A stretch of DNA of 64,000 nucleotides from Thermoanaerobacteraceae bacterium (GTDB lineage Bacteria > Bacillota > JADQBR01), in assembly GCA_017656305.1 (NCBI GenBank), contig JACDOG010000009.1:30523-94522 (forward strand), read 5' to 3'. This document shows, in pieces, positions 26,305 to 37,976 of this stretch. A program made the position numbers and the translations under genes. How positions within the stretch are numbered: position 1 is the first letter of the stretch; each line of letters begins with the position of its first letter. A model generated the notes under the pieces. That model was not told the origin of the DNA. It made no database searches and was given only the letters and a program-made list of their open reading frames with translations.

Positions 26305-28452
26305 TTGAAAGATATATTAAGCAGTTTAAATGAACAGCAGAAAGAAGCGGTTACCACGGTAGATGGGCCGATGCTGGTCATTGCCGGAGCGGGAAGCGGC
26401 AAAACTAGGGTGATTACCCACAGGATTGCCTACCTGGTAGAGGAAAAGGGTGTGGACCCCGCAAATATTTTGGCAATTACATTTACCAATAAGGCAGCCG
26501 ATGAAATGAAAGAACGCCTGGAGCAGTTGCTGCAGTACCCGGTATCGGGCATGTGGGTAAGTACTTTTCACTCCGCCTGTGTGCGCATTCTCCGCATGGA
26601 AGCGGATAACCTGCCTTATGACCGCAATTTTGTCATCTATGATACCACTGATCAAAAATCCTTAATTAAATCCTGTATTGCTGAATTGGGACTAAGCGAT
26701 AAGAAATTTGACCCGCGGGTGGTTATGTCACGCATCTCCAATGCCAAAAACGAATTGCTGACACCCGACAAGTACCGGCAGCGTACCGCTGACCTGTATG
26801 ACGAGCAGATAGCCCGCATTTATGCGCTCTATCAGGAAAAACTTTATAAATACAATGCCATGGATTTTGATGACCTAATCATGCAGACGGTATTGTTGTT
26901 TAGCCGCAACCCCCGGGTGTTATCCTATTACCAGAACCGCTTTCAATATATTTTGGTGGACGAGTACCAGGATACCAATCATGCCCAGTATGTGCTGGTA
27001 AAGCTGCTGGCACAGGCCCATGAGAATATCTGTGTCGTTGGTGATCCGGACCAGTCTATCTACGGCTGGCGGGGAGCCGACATCCAAAATATCCTGGATT
27101 TTGAAAGCGACTATCCCAATGCTCGGGTAATTCGCCTGGAACAGAATTACCGTTCCACGAAAAATATTCTCGGTGCAGCCAACGAGGTGATAAAAAACAA
27201 CCTGGGGCGGAAGCCCAAAAACCTTTGGACCCGTAACGATACGGGACACCCGCTGGTCAGGTACCAGGCGGGAGATGAACAGGAAGAAGCCCGGTTTGTG
27301 GCGGAGGAAATATTCCGCCTGCACCGGGAAGAGGGCTACAAGCTGGGGGATTGTGCCATTCTCTACCGGGTTCACGCGCAGTCCCGGGCTTTTGAGGACT
27401 GGCTGTTGAAAGGGAATATTCCTTATGAAGTTGTGGGCGGGCTACGCTTTTATGACCGTAAGGAAATCAAGGACCTTTTGGCTTACCTGCGCGTGCTGGC
27501 CAACCCCTTTGATAATGTCAGTTTGGGACGCATTATTAATGAGCCAAAACGGGGTATCGGACCCGCTACCTGGGAAAGGCTGGTCGCTATGGCGGAGGAA
27601 CAGGGTGTTGCCATAGCCCAACTGCTGCTGTCCGGTCAGGAAATTGCCGGCTTGGGTGCGCGGGCACAGAATAATGTGCGGGAATTTGCGAATTTGCTGG
27701 CAAAATTAATGGAGAAGAAAGAACAGCTGCCGGTAACTGAGCTGGTGGAAGCTGTATTGGTGGAAACCGGCTACTGGGACATGCTGGAGCAGGATAAGAC
27801 ACCGGAAGGGCAGGCCCGCCGGGAAAACATCCGCGAGTTTACAACGGTGACACAAAATTATGACCGGCAGCATGTGGAAAAAGACCTGGAAGGTTTTCTG
27901 GCGGAAATTTCCCTGCAGTCGGATGTTGATACCTATGAAGGGCAGGATAAAGTGGCACTGATGACCCTGCATACGGCCAAGGGACTGGAATTTCCCGTGG
28001 TATTTCTGGTGGGAATGGAGGAAGGCATTTTTCCCAGCTACCGTTCGCTGCCTGACCCGGAACAGGTGGAAGAAGAAAGAAGATTATGCTATGTGGGAAT
28101 GACCCGGGCCCAGGAGCGCCTGTACCTGACCAATGCCTGGCGGCGGCACATGTACGGCAGTACCCAGTACAACGCGCAGTCGCGTTTTCTGGAAGAAATT
28201 CCTGACGAGTATTTCGGCATTACAGTCAAAGAACAGGAAAAGACGCCGGGTAGCCAAAAACTGGGGGACACTGAAAGAGGTGGGCACATGTTCAACCTGG
28301 GTGACAGGGTCTATCATGCCAAGTTTGGTGAGGGCGCTATTGTTAAGATAGAGGGTGAAGGAAGCGATGCCAAGGTAAGCGTGGCCTTTCCGGACCAGGG
28401 CATCAAGGAATTGATGCTGGCTTACGCACCGCTGAAAAAGATTTCCAAGTAA
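26305..28452 (+). CDS. pcrA: ATP-dependent DNA helicase PcrA (UvrD/Rep family)
   Basis: Superfamily 1A 3'-5' DNA helicase used in repair and replication restart. 715 residues with all motifs: Walker A AGAGSGKTRVITHR, motif Ia ITFTNKAADEM, motif II LVDEYQDTNHAQY, motif III VVGDPDQSIYGWRGAD, motif IV EQNYRST, motif V LMTLHTAKGLEFP, motif VI YVGMTRAQERLYLT. A Tudor-like tail (GDRVYHAKFGEGAIVKIEG) is typical of PcrA in Gram-positives. The start is TTG 26305 behind AAGGAGG. Followed by ligA, a common pcrA-ligA order in Firmicutes. Confidence 0.97.
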   Translation: MKDILSSLNEQQKEAVTTVDGPMLVIAGAGSGKTRVITHRIAYLVEEKGVDPANILAITFTNKAADEMKERLEQLLQYPVSGMWVSTFHSACVRILRMEADNLPYDRNFVIYDTTDQKSLIKSCIAELGLSDKKFDPRVVMSRISNAKNELLTPDKYRQRTADLYDEQIARIYALYQEKLYKYNAMDFDDLIMQTVLLFSRNPRVLSYYQNRFQYILVDEYQDTNHAQYVLVKLLAQAHENICVVGDPDQSIYGWRGADIQNILDFESDYPNARVIRLEQNYRSTKNILGAANEVIKNNLGRKPKNLWTRNDTGHPLVRYQAGDEQEEARFVAEEIFRLHREEGYKLGDCAILYRVHAQSRAFEDWLLKGNIPYEVVGGLRFYDRKEIKDLLAYLRVLANPFDNVSLGRIINEPKRGIGPATWERLVAMAEEQGVAIAQLLLSGQEIAGLGARAQNNVREFANLLAKLMEKKEQLPVTELVEAVLVETGYWDMLEQDKTPEGQARRENIREFTTVTQNYDRQHVEKDLEGFLAEISLQSDVDTYEGQDKVALMTLHTAKGLEFPVVFLVGMEEGIFPSYRSLPDPEQVEEERRLCYVGMTRAQERLYLTNAWRRHMYGSTQYNAQSRFLEEIPDEYFGITVKEQEKTPGSQKLGDTERGGHMFNLGDRVYHAKFGEGAIVKIEGEGSDAKVSVAFPDQGIKELMLAYAPLKKISK

Positions 28453-28470
28453 ATGAAGCTGACAGTATAA

Positions 28471-30543
<2,073 letters not shown>

Positions 30544-30559
30544 GCAGTAGGTGTAGTAT

Positions 30560-30589
30560 TTGTTATTAATTGCAAAGTTCTGCTATAAT
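30560..30589 (+). promoter_or_regulatory. Putative sigma-A promoter of gatCAB
   Basis: Minus-35-like TTGTTA (30560-30565), an 18-base spacer and a consensus minus-10 TATAAT (30584-30589), about 40 bases before the gatC start. Confidence 0.5.
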
Positions 30590-30629
30590 TAGCTAAGTTA
30601 ATAGCTTTTATCAAAAGGAAGGTGAAAAA

Positions 30630-30914
30630 ATGAGCATTTCCAAAAAGGATGTAGAGCATGTGGCTTTGCTGGCACGTTTGGAATTTTCCGAGGAGGAGCT
30701 GGAAGAGTACACCAAACAGCTCAACGACATTTTGGGCTATGTGGATAAGCTGAACGAACTGGACACAGCAGACGTGGAACCAACATCTCACGTGCTGCCT
30801 CTAAATAATGTACTGCGGGAAGATGCCAGCAGGGATTACCTGGATAACGAAACTGCACTGAAAAATGCCCCGGATAAAAAGGATGGCATGTTCAGAGTAC
30901 CAAAAATTGTGTAG
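30630..30914 (+). CDS. gatC: Glu-tRNA(Gln)/Asp-tRNA(Asn) amidotransferase subunit C
   Basis: Small subunit that holds GatA and GatB together. 94 residues with the typical [16 protein letters not shown] and [20 protein letters not shown], ending FRVPKIV. AAGGAAGGTG precedes ATG 30630. First gene of gatCAB. Confidence 0.95.
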   Translation: MSISKKDVEHVALLARLEFSEEELEEYTKQLNDILGYVDKLNELDTADVEPTSHVLPLNNVLREDASRDYLDNETALKNAPDKKDGMFRVPKIV

Positions 30915-30922
30915 ACGGAGGG

Positions 30923-32395
30923 ATGAAGTTGACAGTTTATTCTTTGACCGCTCATGAACTGCATGAAAAGCTGAAAAGCAAGGAAATCAGCGCTAGGGAA
31001 CTGGCGCGGGCGGTACTGGACCGCATCGAGCAACTGGAACCCAAAGTAAAGGCCTATTTGACCGTAACTGCGGAACAGGCCATGGAAAAAGCTGCGGAAG
31101 TGGACAGGCGCATTGCCAGGGGCGAGGAATTGAGACCGCTGGAAGGCATTCCTATGGCTTTAAAGGATAATCTTTGCACAGAGGGTATCAAAACCACCTG
31201 TGGTTCACAGATCTTACATAATTTTGTTCCGCCGTACAGTGCCACGGTGGTGGAGAAGCTGGACCGGGAAGGTGCCATCCTGCTTGGTAAGCTGAACATG
31301 GACGAATTTGCCATGGGCTCGTCCAACGAAAATTCTTCTTTTTATCCTACCCGTAACCCCTGGGATTTAGAACGGGCTCCCGGCGGTTCCAGCGGCGGTG
31401 CGGCAGCTGCCGTGGCTGCGGACGAAGCCGTGTTTACCCTGGGAAGTGATACCGGCGGTTCCATTCGCCAGCCGGCGGCATTTTGTGGTGTTGTCGGTCT
31501 GAAACCCACCTACGGGCGGGTATCCCGTTACGGGCTGGTGGCTTTTGCTTCTTCACTGGACCAAATCGGACCGATAACCAAGGATGTGAAGGATTGTGCC
31601 CTGGTACTGCAGGCTATTGCCGGTCATGACGACAAAGATTCCACTTCTGCCGACGTGCCCGTTCCCGATTATACAGAAGTGCTGGGAAAAGATATCAAGG
31701 GGATGCGCATTGGTATTCCCAAAGAGTATTTTGCTGAAGGTCTGGACAGCGGCGTGAAGGAAAAGATAGAGGCGGCAATAAAGCAGTTACAGGAACTGGG
31801 TGCCGTCTGTGAGGAAACGTCCCTGCCCCACACCGAATACGCGTTGCCTGCCTATTACCTGGTAGCTCCGGCGGAAGCCAGTTCCAACCTCGCGCGTTAT
31901 GACGGCGTGCGCTATGGTTTCCGTGATACGGAAGCCCAGGATGTTATATCCATGTTTAGGAGTACCCGCAGCAAGGGCTTTGGACCGGAAGTTAAGAGGC
32001 GGATCATGATTGGCACCTATGCTTTGAGTTCCGGTTATTACGACGCGTATTACCTGAAGGCCTTAAAAGTACGGACGCTCATCCGGCGGGATTTTGACCG
32101 AGCTTTTGCAAAATATGATGCCATAGTGACGCCTACCTCGCCGAACGTTGCCTTCAGAATTGGGGAAAAAATTGGCGACCCGCTATCCATGTATTTGTCC
32201 GACCTGTACACTATCCCCGTTAACATGGCGGGTCTACCAGCCATATCACTTTCCTGCGGTTTTAGTGAGGGAATGCCCGTGGGACTGCAGATAATAGGGA
32301 AACCCTTTGATGAAAGCACTGTTTTGCAAATAGCTTATCAGTATGAGCAGAGTACGTTACATCACCAGGCACGTCCTGCGTTGGAGGTGAGGTAG
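30923..32395 (+). CDS. gatA: Glu-tRNA(Gln)/Asp-tRNA(Asn) amidotransferase subunit A
   Basis: Amidase subunit that releases ammonia from glutamine. 490 residues; the Ser-cisSer-Lys triad lies in [10 protein letters not shown] (Lys), [17 protein letters not shown] (cis-Ser) and [15 protein letters not shown] (nucleophile Ser). ATG 30923 lies only about one base from GGAGGG, so TTG 30929 in the same frame may be the real start; the difference is two residues. Confidence 0.96.
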   Translation: MKLTVYSLTAHELHEKLKSKEISARELARAVLDRIEQLEPKVKAYLTVTAEQAMEKAAEVDRRIARGEELRPLEGIPMALKDNLCTEGIKTTCGSQILHNFVPPYSATVVEKLDREGAILLGKLNMDEFAMGSSNENSSFYPTRNPWDLERAPGGSSGGAAAAVAADEAVFTLGSDTGGSIRQPAAFCGVVGLKPTYGRVSRYGLVAFASSLDQIGPITKDVKDCALVLQAIAGHDDKDSTSADVPVPDYTEVLGKDIKGMRIGIPKEYFAEGLDSGVKEKIEAAIKQLQELGAVCEETSLPHTEYALPAYYLVAPAEASSNLARYDGVRYGFRDTEAQDVISMFRSTRSKGFGPEVKRRIMIGTYALSSGYYDAYYLKALKVRTLIRRDFDRAFAKYDAIVTPTSPNVAFRIGEKIGDPLSMYLSDLYTIPVNMAGLPAISLSCGFSEGMPVGLQIIGKPFDESTVLQIAYQYEQSTLHHQARPALEVR

Positions 32396-32396
32396 A

Positions 32397-33845
32397 ATGA
32401 GTGCCAATAAGTACGAAGCAGTTATCGGTTTGGAAGTGCATGTTGAGTTGAAAACGAATTCCAAGATTTTCTGTGCCTGCTCAACTGAGTTCGGTGCCGC
32501 TCCCAACACCCAGGTCTGCCCGGTATGTCTGGGCTTGCCGGGAACCCTACCGGTGGTAAACAAGCGAGTTGTGGATTTTGCCATCAAGGCCGGGCTGGCG
32601 CTTAACTGTAAAATTGCCGAGTTCAGCAAGTTTGACCGTAAAAACTATTATTATCCCGATTTGCCCAAGGGCTACCAGATATCCCAATATGATCTGCCTA
32701 TTTGCGAACACGGTTACCTGGACATAGAGGTGGATGGAGAAACCAAGCGTATCGGTATTACCCGGATTCACATGGAAGAGGACGCGGGCAAATTAATGCA
32801 TGAGGGAGACGCCATTGCCGAGGCGGAATCCTCCCTGGTGGATTACAACCGCACCGGCGTACCGCTGTTGGAGATTGTTTCGGAACCGGACTTGCGCTCG
32901 CCGGAAGAGGCCGTGGCGTACCTGGAAAAGTTGAAAGCAATTCTGCAGTATACCGAGGTATCCGACTGCAAGATGCAGGAAGGTTCCCTGCGGTGTGATG
33001 CCAACGTCTCGGTACGCCCGGTGGGTGCAGCGGAGTTTGGTACCAAAACCGAACTGAAAAACATGAATTCCTTTAAGGCGTTGCAGAAAGCGCTGGAGTA
33101 CGAAATCGAGCGGCAGATAGATATACTGGAAGATGGTGGGGAAGTCGTTCAAGAAACCCGGTCCTGGAACGAAAACAAAGGTATTACCGTCAGCTTGCGC
33201 AGTAAGGAAGAAGCCCATGACTACCGGTATTTTCCTGACCCTGACCTGGTACCGCTGGTTATTGACCGAGAATGGGTGGAACGTATCCGGGAAACACTGC
33301 CCGAATTACCTGATGAGCGTAAGCGGCGGCTAATTGAGGAATACGGGCTGCCCGAGTATGATGCCACGGTGATAACCAGTTCCAAGGACCTGGCTGATTA
33401 TTTTGACCGGTGCTTGCAGTACTTCGGCGATGCGAAAAAGGTTAGTAACTGGATTATGGCCGAATTGCTCCGCCTGCTTAATGCCCGTGACCTGGAAGCT
33501 GCGGATTGCCCGGTGTCGCCCGAGCAACTGGCGGAGTTGCTGCAGTTGATAGACAAGGGGACCATCAGCGGTAAAATTGCCAAGCAGGTATTTGAAGAAA
33601 TGTTTGACACCGGTAAGACTGCCGCTGCAATTGTTAAAGAAAAAGGATTGGAACAGATCAGCGATGCGGGAGAATTGGAGCGGATTGTGGAACAGGTGAT
33701 AGCGAACAATCCGGACCCTGTAGCGGATTACAGGAACGGCAAGAAGCAGGCGATAGGCTTCCTGGTGGGACAGGTTATGAAGGCCACCAGGGGTAAAGCC
33801 AACCCGCAGCTGGTCAATGAGTTGCTGCGGAAAAAGTTATCATAG
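32397..33845 (+). CDS. gatB: Glu-tRNA(Gln)/Asp-tRNA(Asn) amidotransferase subunit B
   Basis: tRNA-binding kinase subunit, 482 residues. N-terminal signature [27 protein letters not shown] and the family block [18 protein letters not shown]; the C-terminal YqeY-like tail domain includes [15 protein letters not shown]. It starts two bases after gatA and ends in front of a strong terminator. Confidence 0.97.
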   Translation: MSANKYEAVIGLEVHVELKTNSKIFCACSTEFGAAPNTQVCPVCLGLPGTLPVVNKRVVDFAIKAGLALNCKIAEFSKFDRKNYYYPDLPKGYQISQYDLPICEHGYLDIEVDGETKRIGITRIHMEEDAGKLMHEGDAIAEAESSLVDYNRTGVPLLEIVSEPDLRSPEEAVAYLEKLKAILQYTEVSDCKMQEGSLRCDANVSVRPVGAAEFGTKTELKNMNSFKALQKALEYEIERQIDILEDGGEVVQETRSWNENKGITVSLRSKEEAHDYRYFPDPDLVPLVIDREWVERIRETLPELPDERKRRLIEEYGLPEYDATVITSSKDLADYFDRCLQYFGDAKKVSNWIMAELLRLLNARDLEAADCPVSPEQLAELLQLIDKGTISGKIAKQVFEEMFDTGKTAAAIVKEKGLEQISDAGELERIVEQVIANNPDPVADYRNGKKQAIGFLVGQVMKATRGKANPQLVNELLRKKLS

Positions 33846-33864
33846 AAAGCGGGATAGTTTTTTT

Positions 33865-33905
33865 GAGCTGTCAGCTACCGGACTGCACAGCTCTTTTTTT
33901 TTTTT
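33865..33905 (+). terminator. Intrinsic terminator of gatCAB
   Basis: GAGCTGT (33865-33871) pairs with ACAGCTC (33887-33893) and is followed by about twelve T residues. Confidence 0.92.
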
Positions 33906-34080
33906 CACGGTATAATGGTAATATATGGAATAAAATTCGATGTGTTTTATCACCAGGTAATAAATGCGTTTTGAAATCAAGAGAAAAAATGAGATATTTA
34001 ATAAGCATTCAAGGGAGAGTCAAAAGGTTTATCATAAAAAAACGCCATAAAAAAAATTGAGGAAAAAAGAAGGAATTTAA
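33906..34080. other. Non-coding gap between gatB and the leader region
   Basis: AT-rich sequence. An isolated TATAAT at 33911-33916 follows the gatB terminator, without a convincing minus-35. A 65-codon open frame here (33863-34060) has low-complexity, basic sequence and no ribosome binding site, so it is not called. Confidence 0.5.
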
Positions 34081-34111
34081 TTGACCCGTGGTGAATAATT
34101 TTAACTATAAA
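34081..34111 (+). promoter_or_regulatory. Putative promoter of the NifV-like operon leader
   Basis: Minus-35 TTGACC (34081-34086) and minus-10 CTATAA/TATAAA ending about 34111, spacing 18-19 bases. It would start a transcript about 15-20 bases before the structured leader at 34133. Confidence 0.45.
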
Positions 34112-34132
34112 AGGGGTAGTAGTTTCTTTCGA

Positions 34133-34282
34133 GGGAGGCAATCCTATCGGAGTAGAAAAAGAACCTTTTGCTAAGTGTAGAAGCTGGGACATAAGCAATA
34201 GGTTTAACTAATGGCTTTAGCGGACTTATTTTAGCTGATGACATGTGCCTCCCTAGTAGTTGCTACGTTGGAGGTGTTTTTT
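34133..34282 (+). promoter_or_regulatory. Candidate attenuator or riboswitch-like leader upstream of the NifV-like synthase
   Basis: GGGAGGC at 34133-34139 can pair with GCCTCCC at 34247-34253, enclosing about 107 bases. The same CCTCC (34248-34252) is also the 5' arm of a terminator hairpin with GGAGG (34270-34274), an inner GTAG/CTAC helix and TTTTTT at 34277-34282. The two pairings exclude each other, the logic of an 'on' switch in which ligand or protein binding holds the first helix and prevents termination. No T-box (TGGNACCGCG), lysine, glycine, SAM or other core that I know was seen inside. Assignment as a riboswitch is inference. Confidence 0.5.
34244..34282 (+). terminator. Leader terminator upstream of the NifV-like operon
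   Basis: CCTCC-CTA-GTAG-TTG-CTAC-GTT-GGAGG hairpin followed by TGTTTTTT, 230 bases before the gene start, so it acts inside the leader rather than at an operon end. Confidence 0.7.
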
Positions 34283-34512
34283 ATGTGCAAATTTAGAAAA
34301 ACGGCTTTTGTTGTACCCGATTCGTAGCACGCACCTGCAGTTGTAATATTGAGAACACTAAAAAAGTTTCGGTAGTGTTAACTTAAGAAAAAGCTTACGC
34401 AATCATAGAAACCCAGCAGTTATCTTTAAATTTTGGTGTAAAACCAGCTACCTCAGGCGGACAAATATGATTTAAGTTAACAGAACTTTAAATTTCAAGG
34501 AGGGGAAATTGT

Positions 34513-35658
34513 ATGAAGAAAAGGCATGTAATTATCGTGGATACCACGTTGCGTGACGGGGAACAGACTGCCGGTGTAGTTTTTGCCAATAGGGAAAAAA
34601 TCAGGATTGCCAAGATGTTGGACCAAATCGGGGTACACCAGATTGAAGCCGGTATTCCGGTAATGGGCGGTGATGAAAAAGAAGCTATTAAGCAGATTGT
34701 GGATGCCAGACTTAATGCCAGTATCATGGGCTGGAACCGGGCGGTAATATCTGATATCAAACATTCCCTGGACTGCGGTGTGGATGCAGTTGCTATTTCC
34801 ATTTCTACATCTGACATTCACATCAAATACAAGTTAAAGAGTACCAGGGAGCAGGTTTTGAAGAACATGGTGAAGGCGACGGAGTTTGCCAAGAAGAAGG
34901 GACTCTACGTTTCCGTCAATGCTGAAGATGCATCGCGTACCGATATGGACTTTTTAATCCGGTTTGCCACCGAGGCAAAAAATGCCGGGGCTGATAGAAT
35001 TCGTTACTGTGATACCATCGGTATCCTGACACCGTTTGAAACTTACAAGCGCGTCAAGCATTTGATTGAAAATATCCAGATGGATGTAGAAATGCACATG
35101 CATAACGACTTTGGCATGGCTACTGCCAATACTTTTGCCGGTATCCAGGCGGGAGCAACCCATGCTGGTGTTACGGTTGTCGGTTTGGGAGAACGTGCCG
35201 GCAACGCTGCCCTGGAGGAAGTGGTCATGGCACTGAAATATTTGGATAATACCGATTTGGATTTTGAGACAGACCGTTTTCGCGAGCTGGCGGAATACGT
35301 GTCCCGCGCTTCCGGGCGGGAACTGCCTGCCTGGAAGGCTATTGTCGGTGAAAATATGTTTGCCCATGAATCCGGTATACATGCAGATGGGGCACTGAAA
35401 AACCCGCTGACTTATGAAGTGTTCAAGCCGGAAGAGGTGGGTTTGGAGCGGCAAATTGTTATTGGCAAACATTCGGGTACCAAGGCCATCATTGCCAAAT
35501 TCCACGAGTACGGTATTCACTTAACTGATGAAGAGGCCGTGGAGATGCTGGCGCGAGTGAGAAATGCGGCGGTGGACTTGAAACGTTCCCTGTTTGATAA
35601 AGAGCTTGTTTACATGTACGAAGACTACATTGCCAGCAAAAAGGAACAGGTACAATAA
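34513..35658 (+). CDS. Homocitrate synthase (NifV/AksA)-like or Re-citrate synthase
   Basis: DRE-TIM metallolyase of 381 residues that condenses acetyl-CoA with a 2-oxoacid. Catalytic/metal motif VDTTLRDGEQTAG, second metal region HMHNDFGMATANTFAG, the LeuA/HCS signature GLGERAGNAALEEVV, and GENMFAHESGIHADG. It lacks the C-terminal leucine regulatory domain of LeuA. Substrate options are 2-oxoglutarate (homocitrate) or oxaloacetate (Re-citrate synthase, known from clostridia and sulfate reducers as HCS-like proteins). The downstream isocitrate dehydrogenase-like gene favours citrate, but this is inference. The start is ATG 34513 behind AAGGAGGGG. Confidence 0.85.
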   Translation: MKKRHVIIVDTTLRDGEQTAGVVFANREKIRIAKMLDQIGVHQIEAGIPVMGGDEKEAIKQIVDARLNASIMGWNRAVISDIKHSLDCGVDAVAISISTSDIHIKYKLKSTREQVLKNMVKATEFAKKKGLYVSVNAEDASRTDMDFLIRFATEAKNAGADRIRYCDTIGILTPFETYKRVKHLIENIQMDVEMHMHNDFGMATANTFAGIQAGATHAGVTVVGLGERAGNAALEEVVMALKYLDNTDLDFETDRFRELAEYVSRASGRELPAWKAIVGENMFAHESGIHADGALKNPLTYEVFKPEEVGLERQIVIGKHSGTKAIIAKFHEYGIHLTDEEAVEMLARVRNAAVDLKRSLFDKELVYMYEDYIASKKEQVQ

Positions 35659-35711
35659 CAGGCTTGCTTATTTCCCGAATATATTACAAAAACATGAAGA
35701 GGTGAGGAAAA

Positions 35712-36719
35712 TTGCCGTACAAAGTAACTCTTATTCCCGGTGACGGTATTGGCCCGGAAATTACAGACGCAGCCCGCCGGGTAATTGAAGCAACTGGGGT
35801 TGCAATTGACTGGGAAATTGTTGAAGCCGGTGAAGCAGTAATTGGTGATTATGGGACCCCGTTACCTGATTACGTCCTGGAATCCGTACGTAACAACAAG
35901 GTAGCGCTGAAAGGCCCTCTGACCACTCCTATCGGTACCGGCTTTCGCAGCGTTAATGTGGCGCTGCGCAAGGAACTGAACCTGTATGCCAACGTACGGC
36001 CTGCGGTAACATTGCCGGGGGTCGACAGCAGGTATGATAACGTGGATTTGATAATAGTACGGGAAAATACGGAAGACCTGTATGCCGGAGTGGAACATAT
36101 GGTCGGGGAAGACGCGGCAGAAAGCATCAAAATAATTACTCGCAAAGCCAGTGAACGTATTGTCCGTTTTGCATTCGAACTGGCCAAGAAGCAGGGACGC
36201 AGAAAAGTAACTGCCGTACACAAGGCCAATATTTTGAAGTTCAGTGACGGGCTGTTTTTGAAAACAGCCAAGGAGGTAGCGGCAGACTACCCGGAAATAG
36301 AATTTGAGGATATGATTGTGGATGCCATGAGCATGAAGCTAGTGCAGATGCCCGAAAAATATGACGTGTTGGTCATGCCTAATCTTTACGGTGATATACT
36401 TTCCGACCTGTGTGCCGGTCTAGTCGGCGGTCTGGGAGTTGCGCCGGGTGCCAACATCGGTGACGGCATAGCGGTGTTTGAACCGGTGCACGGCAGTGCA
36501 CCCAAGCACGCAGGCAAGAACAGGGTTAACCCGCTGGCCACCATTTTGTCTGGGGTCATGATGCTGGAATACCTGGGCGAGCAGGAAGCGGCTGACCGTA
36601 TCCGCAGGGCGGTAAACGCCGTCCTGGTAAATAAGGACCAGGTTACTTATGATTTGGGCGGCAGTGCTAGCACCAGCGGTATGGCAGATGCCATAATTGC
36701 CAATATACAGTCAAACTAG
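35712..36719 (+). CDS. NAD-type isocitrate/homoisocitrate dehydrogenase (IDH/IPMDH family)
   Basis: 335-residue beta-decarboxylating dehydrogenase. N-terminus [19 protein letters not shown]; substrate loop [20 protein letters not shown], whose Ser/Asn and Arg pattern (RSVNVALR) is IDH-like rather than LeuB-like; [14 protein letters not shown]; active-site VHKANILK and Asp in [12 protein letters not shown]-type region [13 protein letters not shown]. It is 53 bases after the NifV-like gene, starting at TTG 35712 behind GAGGTGAGG. Likely oxidises isocitrate (or homoisocitrate) with NAD. Confidence 0.85.
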   Translation: MPYKVTLIPGDGIGPEITDAARRVIEATGVAIDWEIVEAGEAVIGDYGTPLPDYVLESVRNNKVALKGPLTTPIGTGFRSVNVALRKELNLYANVRPAVTLPGVDSRYDNVDLIIVRENTEDLYAGVEHMVGEDAAESIKIITRKASERIVRFAFELAKKQGRRKVTAVHKANILKFSDGLFLKTAKEVAADYPEIEFEDMIVDAMSMKLVQMPEKYDVLVMPNLYGDILSDLCAGLVGGLGVAPGANIGDGIAVFEPVHGSAPKHAGKNRVNPLATILSGVMMLEYLGEQEAADRIRRAVNAVLVNKDQVTYDLGGSASTSGMADAIIANIQSN

Positions 36720-36725
36720 TATCGG

Positions 36726-36759
36726 AACCAACCCTCGGGATTGTGAGGGTTGGTTTTTT
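36726..36759 (+). terminator. Intrinsic terminator after the isocitrate dehydrogenase-like gene
   Basis: AACCAACCCTC pairs perfectly with GAGGGTTGGTT (loop GGGATTGT), followed by TTTTT. The end overlaps the stop codon of a small minus-strand gene. Confidence 0.92.
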
Positions 36760-36883
36760 ATTTCACCAAATGCCAGAGGATGGGAACTATATAACGTGCG
36801 AGAAAATAAAGAATCGCTATTAAACCGATAACATAAGCGCCGTATTTAAATGCAGTGCTCCAATCAGTGGTGCCTGTTTCCAT
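36758..36883 (-). CDS. Small single-helix membrane protein (41 aa)
   Basis: Short minus-strand gene: ATG at 36883, stop at 36758, 41 residues. It begins METGTTDWSTAFKYGAY, then a hydrophobic helix (VIGLIAILYFLARYIVPIL) and a short basic end. GAGGTG sits 6 bases upstream of the ATG, which together with the clear helix supports a real gene. Convergent with the dehydrogenase gene, whose terminator it touches. Family unknown. Confidence 0.6.
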   Translation of the reverse strand: METGTTDWSTAFKYGAYVIGLIAILYFLARYIVPILWHLVK

Positions 36884-37014
36884 ATTGTCACCTCGCTTTT
36901 ATTTAACATTTTTCCCCTAATGTCGCTTTTTATTTACATAGAAAGTAATTACTTGTTCCATAATATTTAATACAAAGCCAAAAGTAACAACCAAGTCAAA
37001 GGAGGATACTAAAT

Positions 37015-37383
37015 ATGAGTGGCAATAAAGATTCCCGTTATGGCGGACACAGTATGAAGCTGGAAGCAATGAAGAATGTAAACAACCCCGATGGTGTAGC
37101 TGTTGATCCCATGCCGGTTACCCGGGGAGATGAGGTTACTGTCCTGTACTATGGCCCGCTGGCTGAAAGAGCACAGCAGCTGTACATGCACTGTGGTTAC
37201 GGAGATGCCGACAACTGGCAGCTGGTGCAGGATCTGCGCATGGAACAGACAGACAGGGGCTGGGTGAAAACATTCCAGGTCAAAGATAGCAGCCGGCTAA
37301 ATTTCTGTTTCCATAATGAAAACAACACCTGGGATAACAATAACGGGTTAAACTGGAGTTTGGAAATTCACCGTGGTGATTAA
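37015..37383 (+). CDS. Carbohydrate-binding protein, CBM25/starch-binding-like
   Basis: 122-residue protein without signal peptide, made of one module. The segment TVLYYGPLAERAQQLYMHCGYG, then W...(VKTFQV) and FCFHNENNTWDNNNGLNWSL, matches the beta-sandwich CBM25/CBM53 pattern of starch-binding modules (conserved W/N-rich C-terminal strand). AAAGGAGG precedes ATG 37015. Its neighbours make or break alpha-glucans, so it may bind intracellular glycogen. Followed by its own terminator. Confidence 0.75.
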   Translation: MSGNKDSRYGGHSMKLEAMKNVNNPDGVAVDPMPVTRGDEVTVLYYGPLAERAQQLYMHCGYGDADNWQLVQDLRMEQTDRGWVKTFQVKDSSRLNFCFHNENNTWDNNNGLNWSLEIHRGD

Positions 37384-37396
37384 TTTCGGGGCTAAG

Positions 37397-37428
37397 GCCC
37401 TTTGTGTTTACACGAAGGGCGCTTTTTT
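37397..37428 (+). terminator. Intrinsic terminator after the carbohydrate-binding protein
   Basis: GCCCTTTGTG pairs with CACGAAGGGC (one G-U), loop TTTA, followed by GCTTTTTT. Confidence 0.88.
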
Positions 37429-37506
37429 ATGTGTGTAAGACTTGTGAAAGCGTTGGCTAAATCCGGTAATAACCTCCAATATCTCGTAGAATGAGGTGTG
37501 CTCCCA

Positions 37507-37968
37507 GTGAAGGGATTGAAAGCCGTTGACCTGATGACCAAAGATGTTGTGTCCATAACCAAGGATACCAGTGTTTGCCAGATAGCAAGGCTGTTTAAAG
37601 AAAAGCGTTTCGGTTCACTGCCTGTCATGGACGGTGGCCGAGTAGTGGGTATTGTCACCAAGAAAAACATACTCAAACTGTTCCTGCCCAGGCATGTGAA
37701 ATTTTTAGATATCGTGCTTTATTTTGAAAGCTCACATAACCTTGAGGTACTGTTAAAAAGAGCATGCGGTCTGACTGCGCAGGATATCATGAGTTCGGAA
37801 GTAGTATCCGTAACTCCGGATACCGGTTTTGCCAACATAGTGGCGATGCTGTTTGAGAAAAAAGTGCACCAACTGCTGGTTATAGGTGGGGACGAGCTGC
37901 AGGGTATTATCAGCAGGTTGGATATTATCAATGCCTTTGAAAGAGAACTGGCAAAAATACGGGGGTGA
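37507..37968 (+). CDS. CBS-domain pair protein
   Basis: 153 residues comprising two CBS motifs in tandem (DLMTKDVVSITKDTSV ... GSLPVMDGGRVVGIVT; then DIMSSEVVSVTPDTGF ... HQLLVIGGDELQGIIS). Such Bateman modules bind adenine nucleotides and sense energy state. GTG 37507 was chosen, 8 bases after GAGGTG; GTG 37498 overlaps that site. It ends overlapping the open frame of the glycosyltransferase, suggesting co-translation and perhaps energy-dependent control of glucan synthesis. Confidence 0.88.
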   Translation: MKGLKAVDLMTKDVVSITKDTSVCQIARLFKEKRFGSLPVMDGGRVVGIVTKKNILKLFLPRHVKFLDIVLYFESSHNLEVLLKRACGLTAQDIMSSEVVSVTPDTGFANIVAMLFEKKVHQLLVIGGDELQGIISRLDIINAFERELAKIRG

Positions 37969-37976
37969 CGGTTGTT

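Noticed and set aside
33863..34060. 65-codon open reading frame downstream of gatB
   Set aside because: Low-complexity basic sequence, overlaps the gatB terminator and has no ribosome binding site.
34133..34282. T-box or other known riboswitch in the NifV leader
   Set aside because: The T-box antiterminator core TGGNACCGCG and the SAM, lysine and glycine cores were looked for and not found, so only a candidate unassigned leader is reported.
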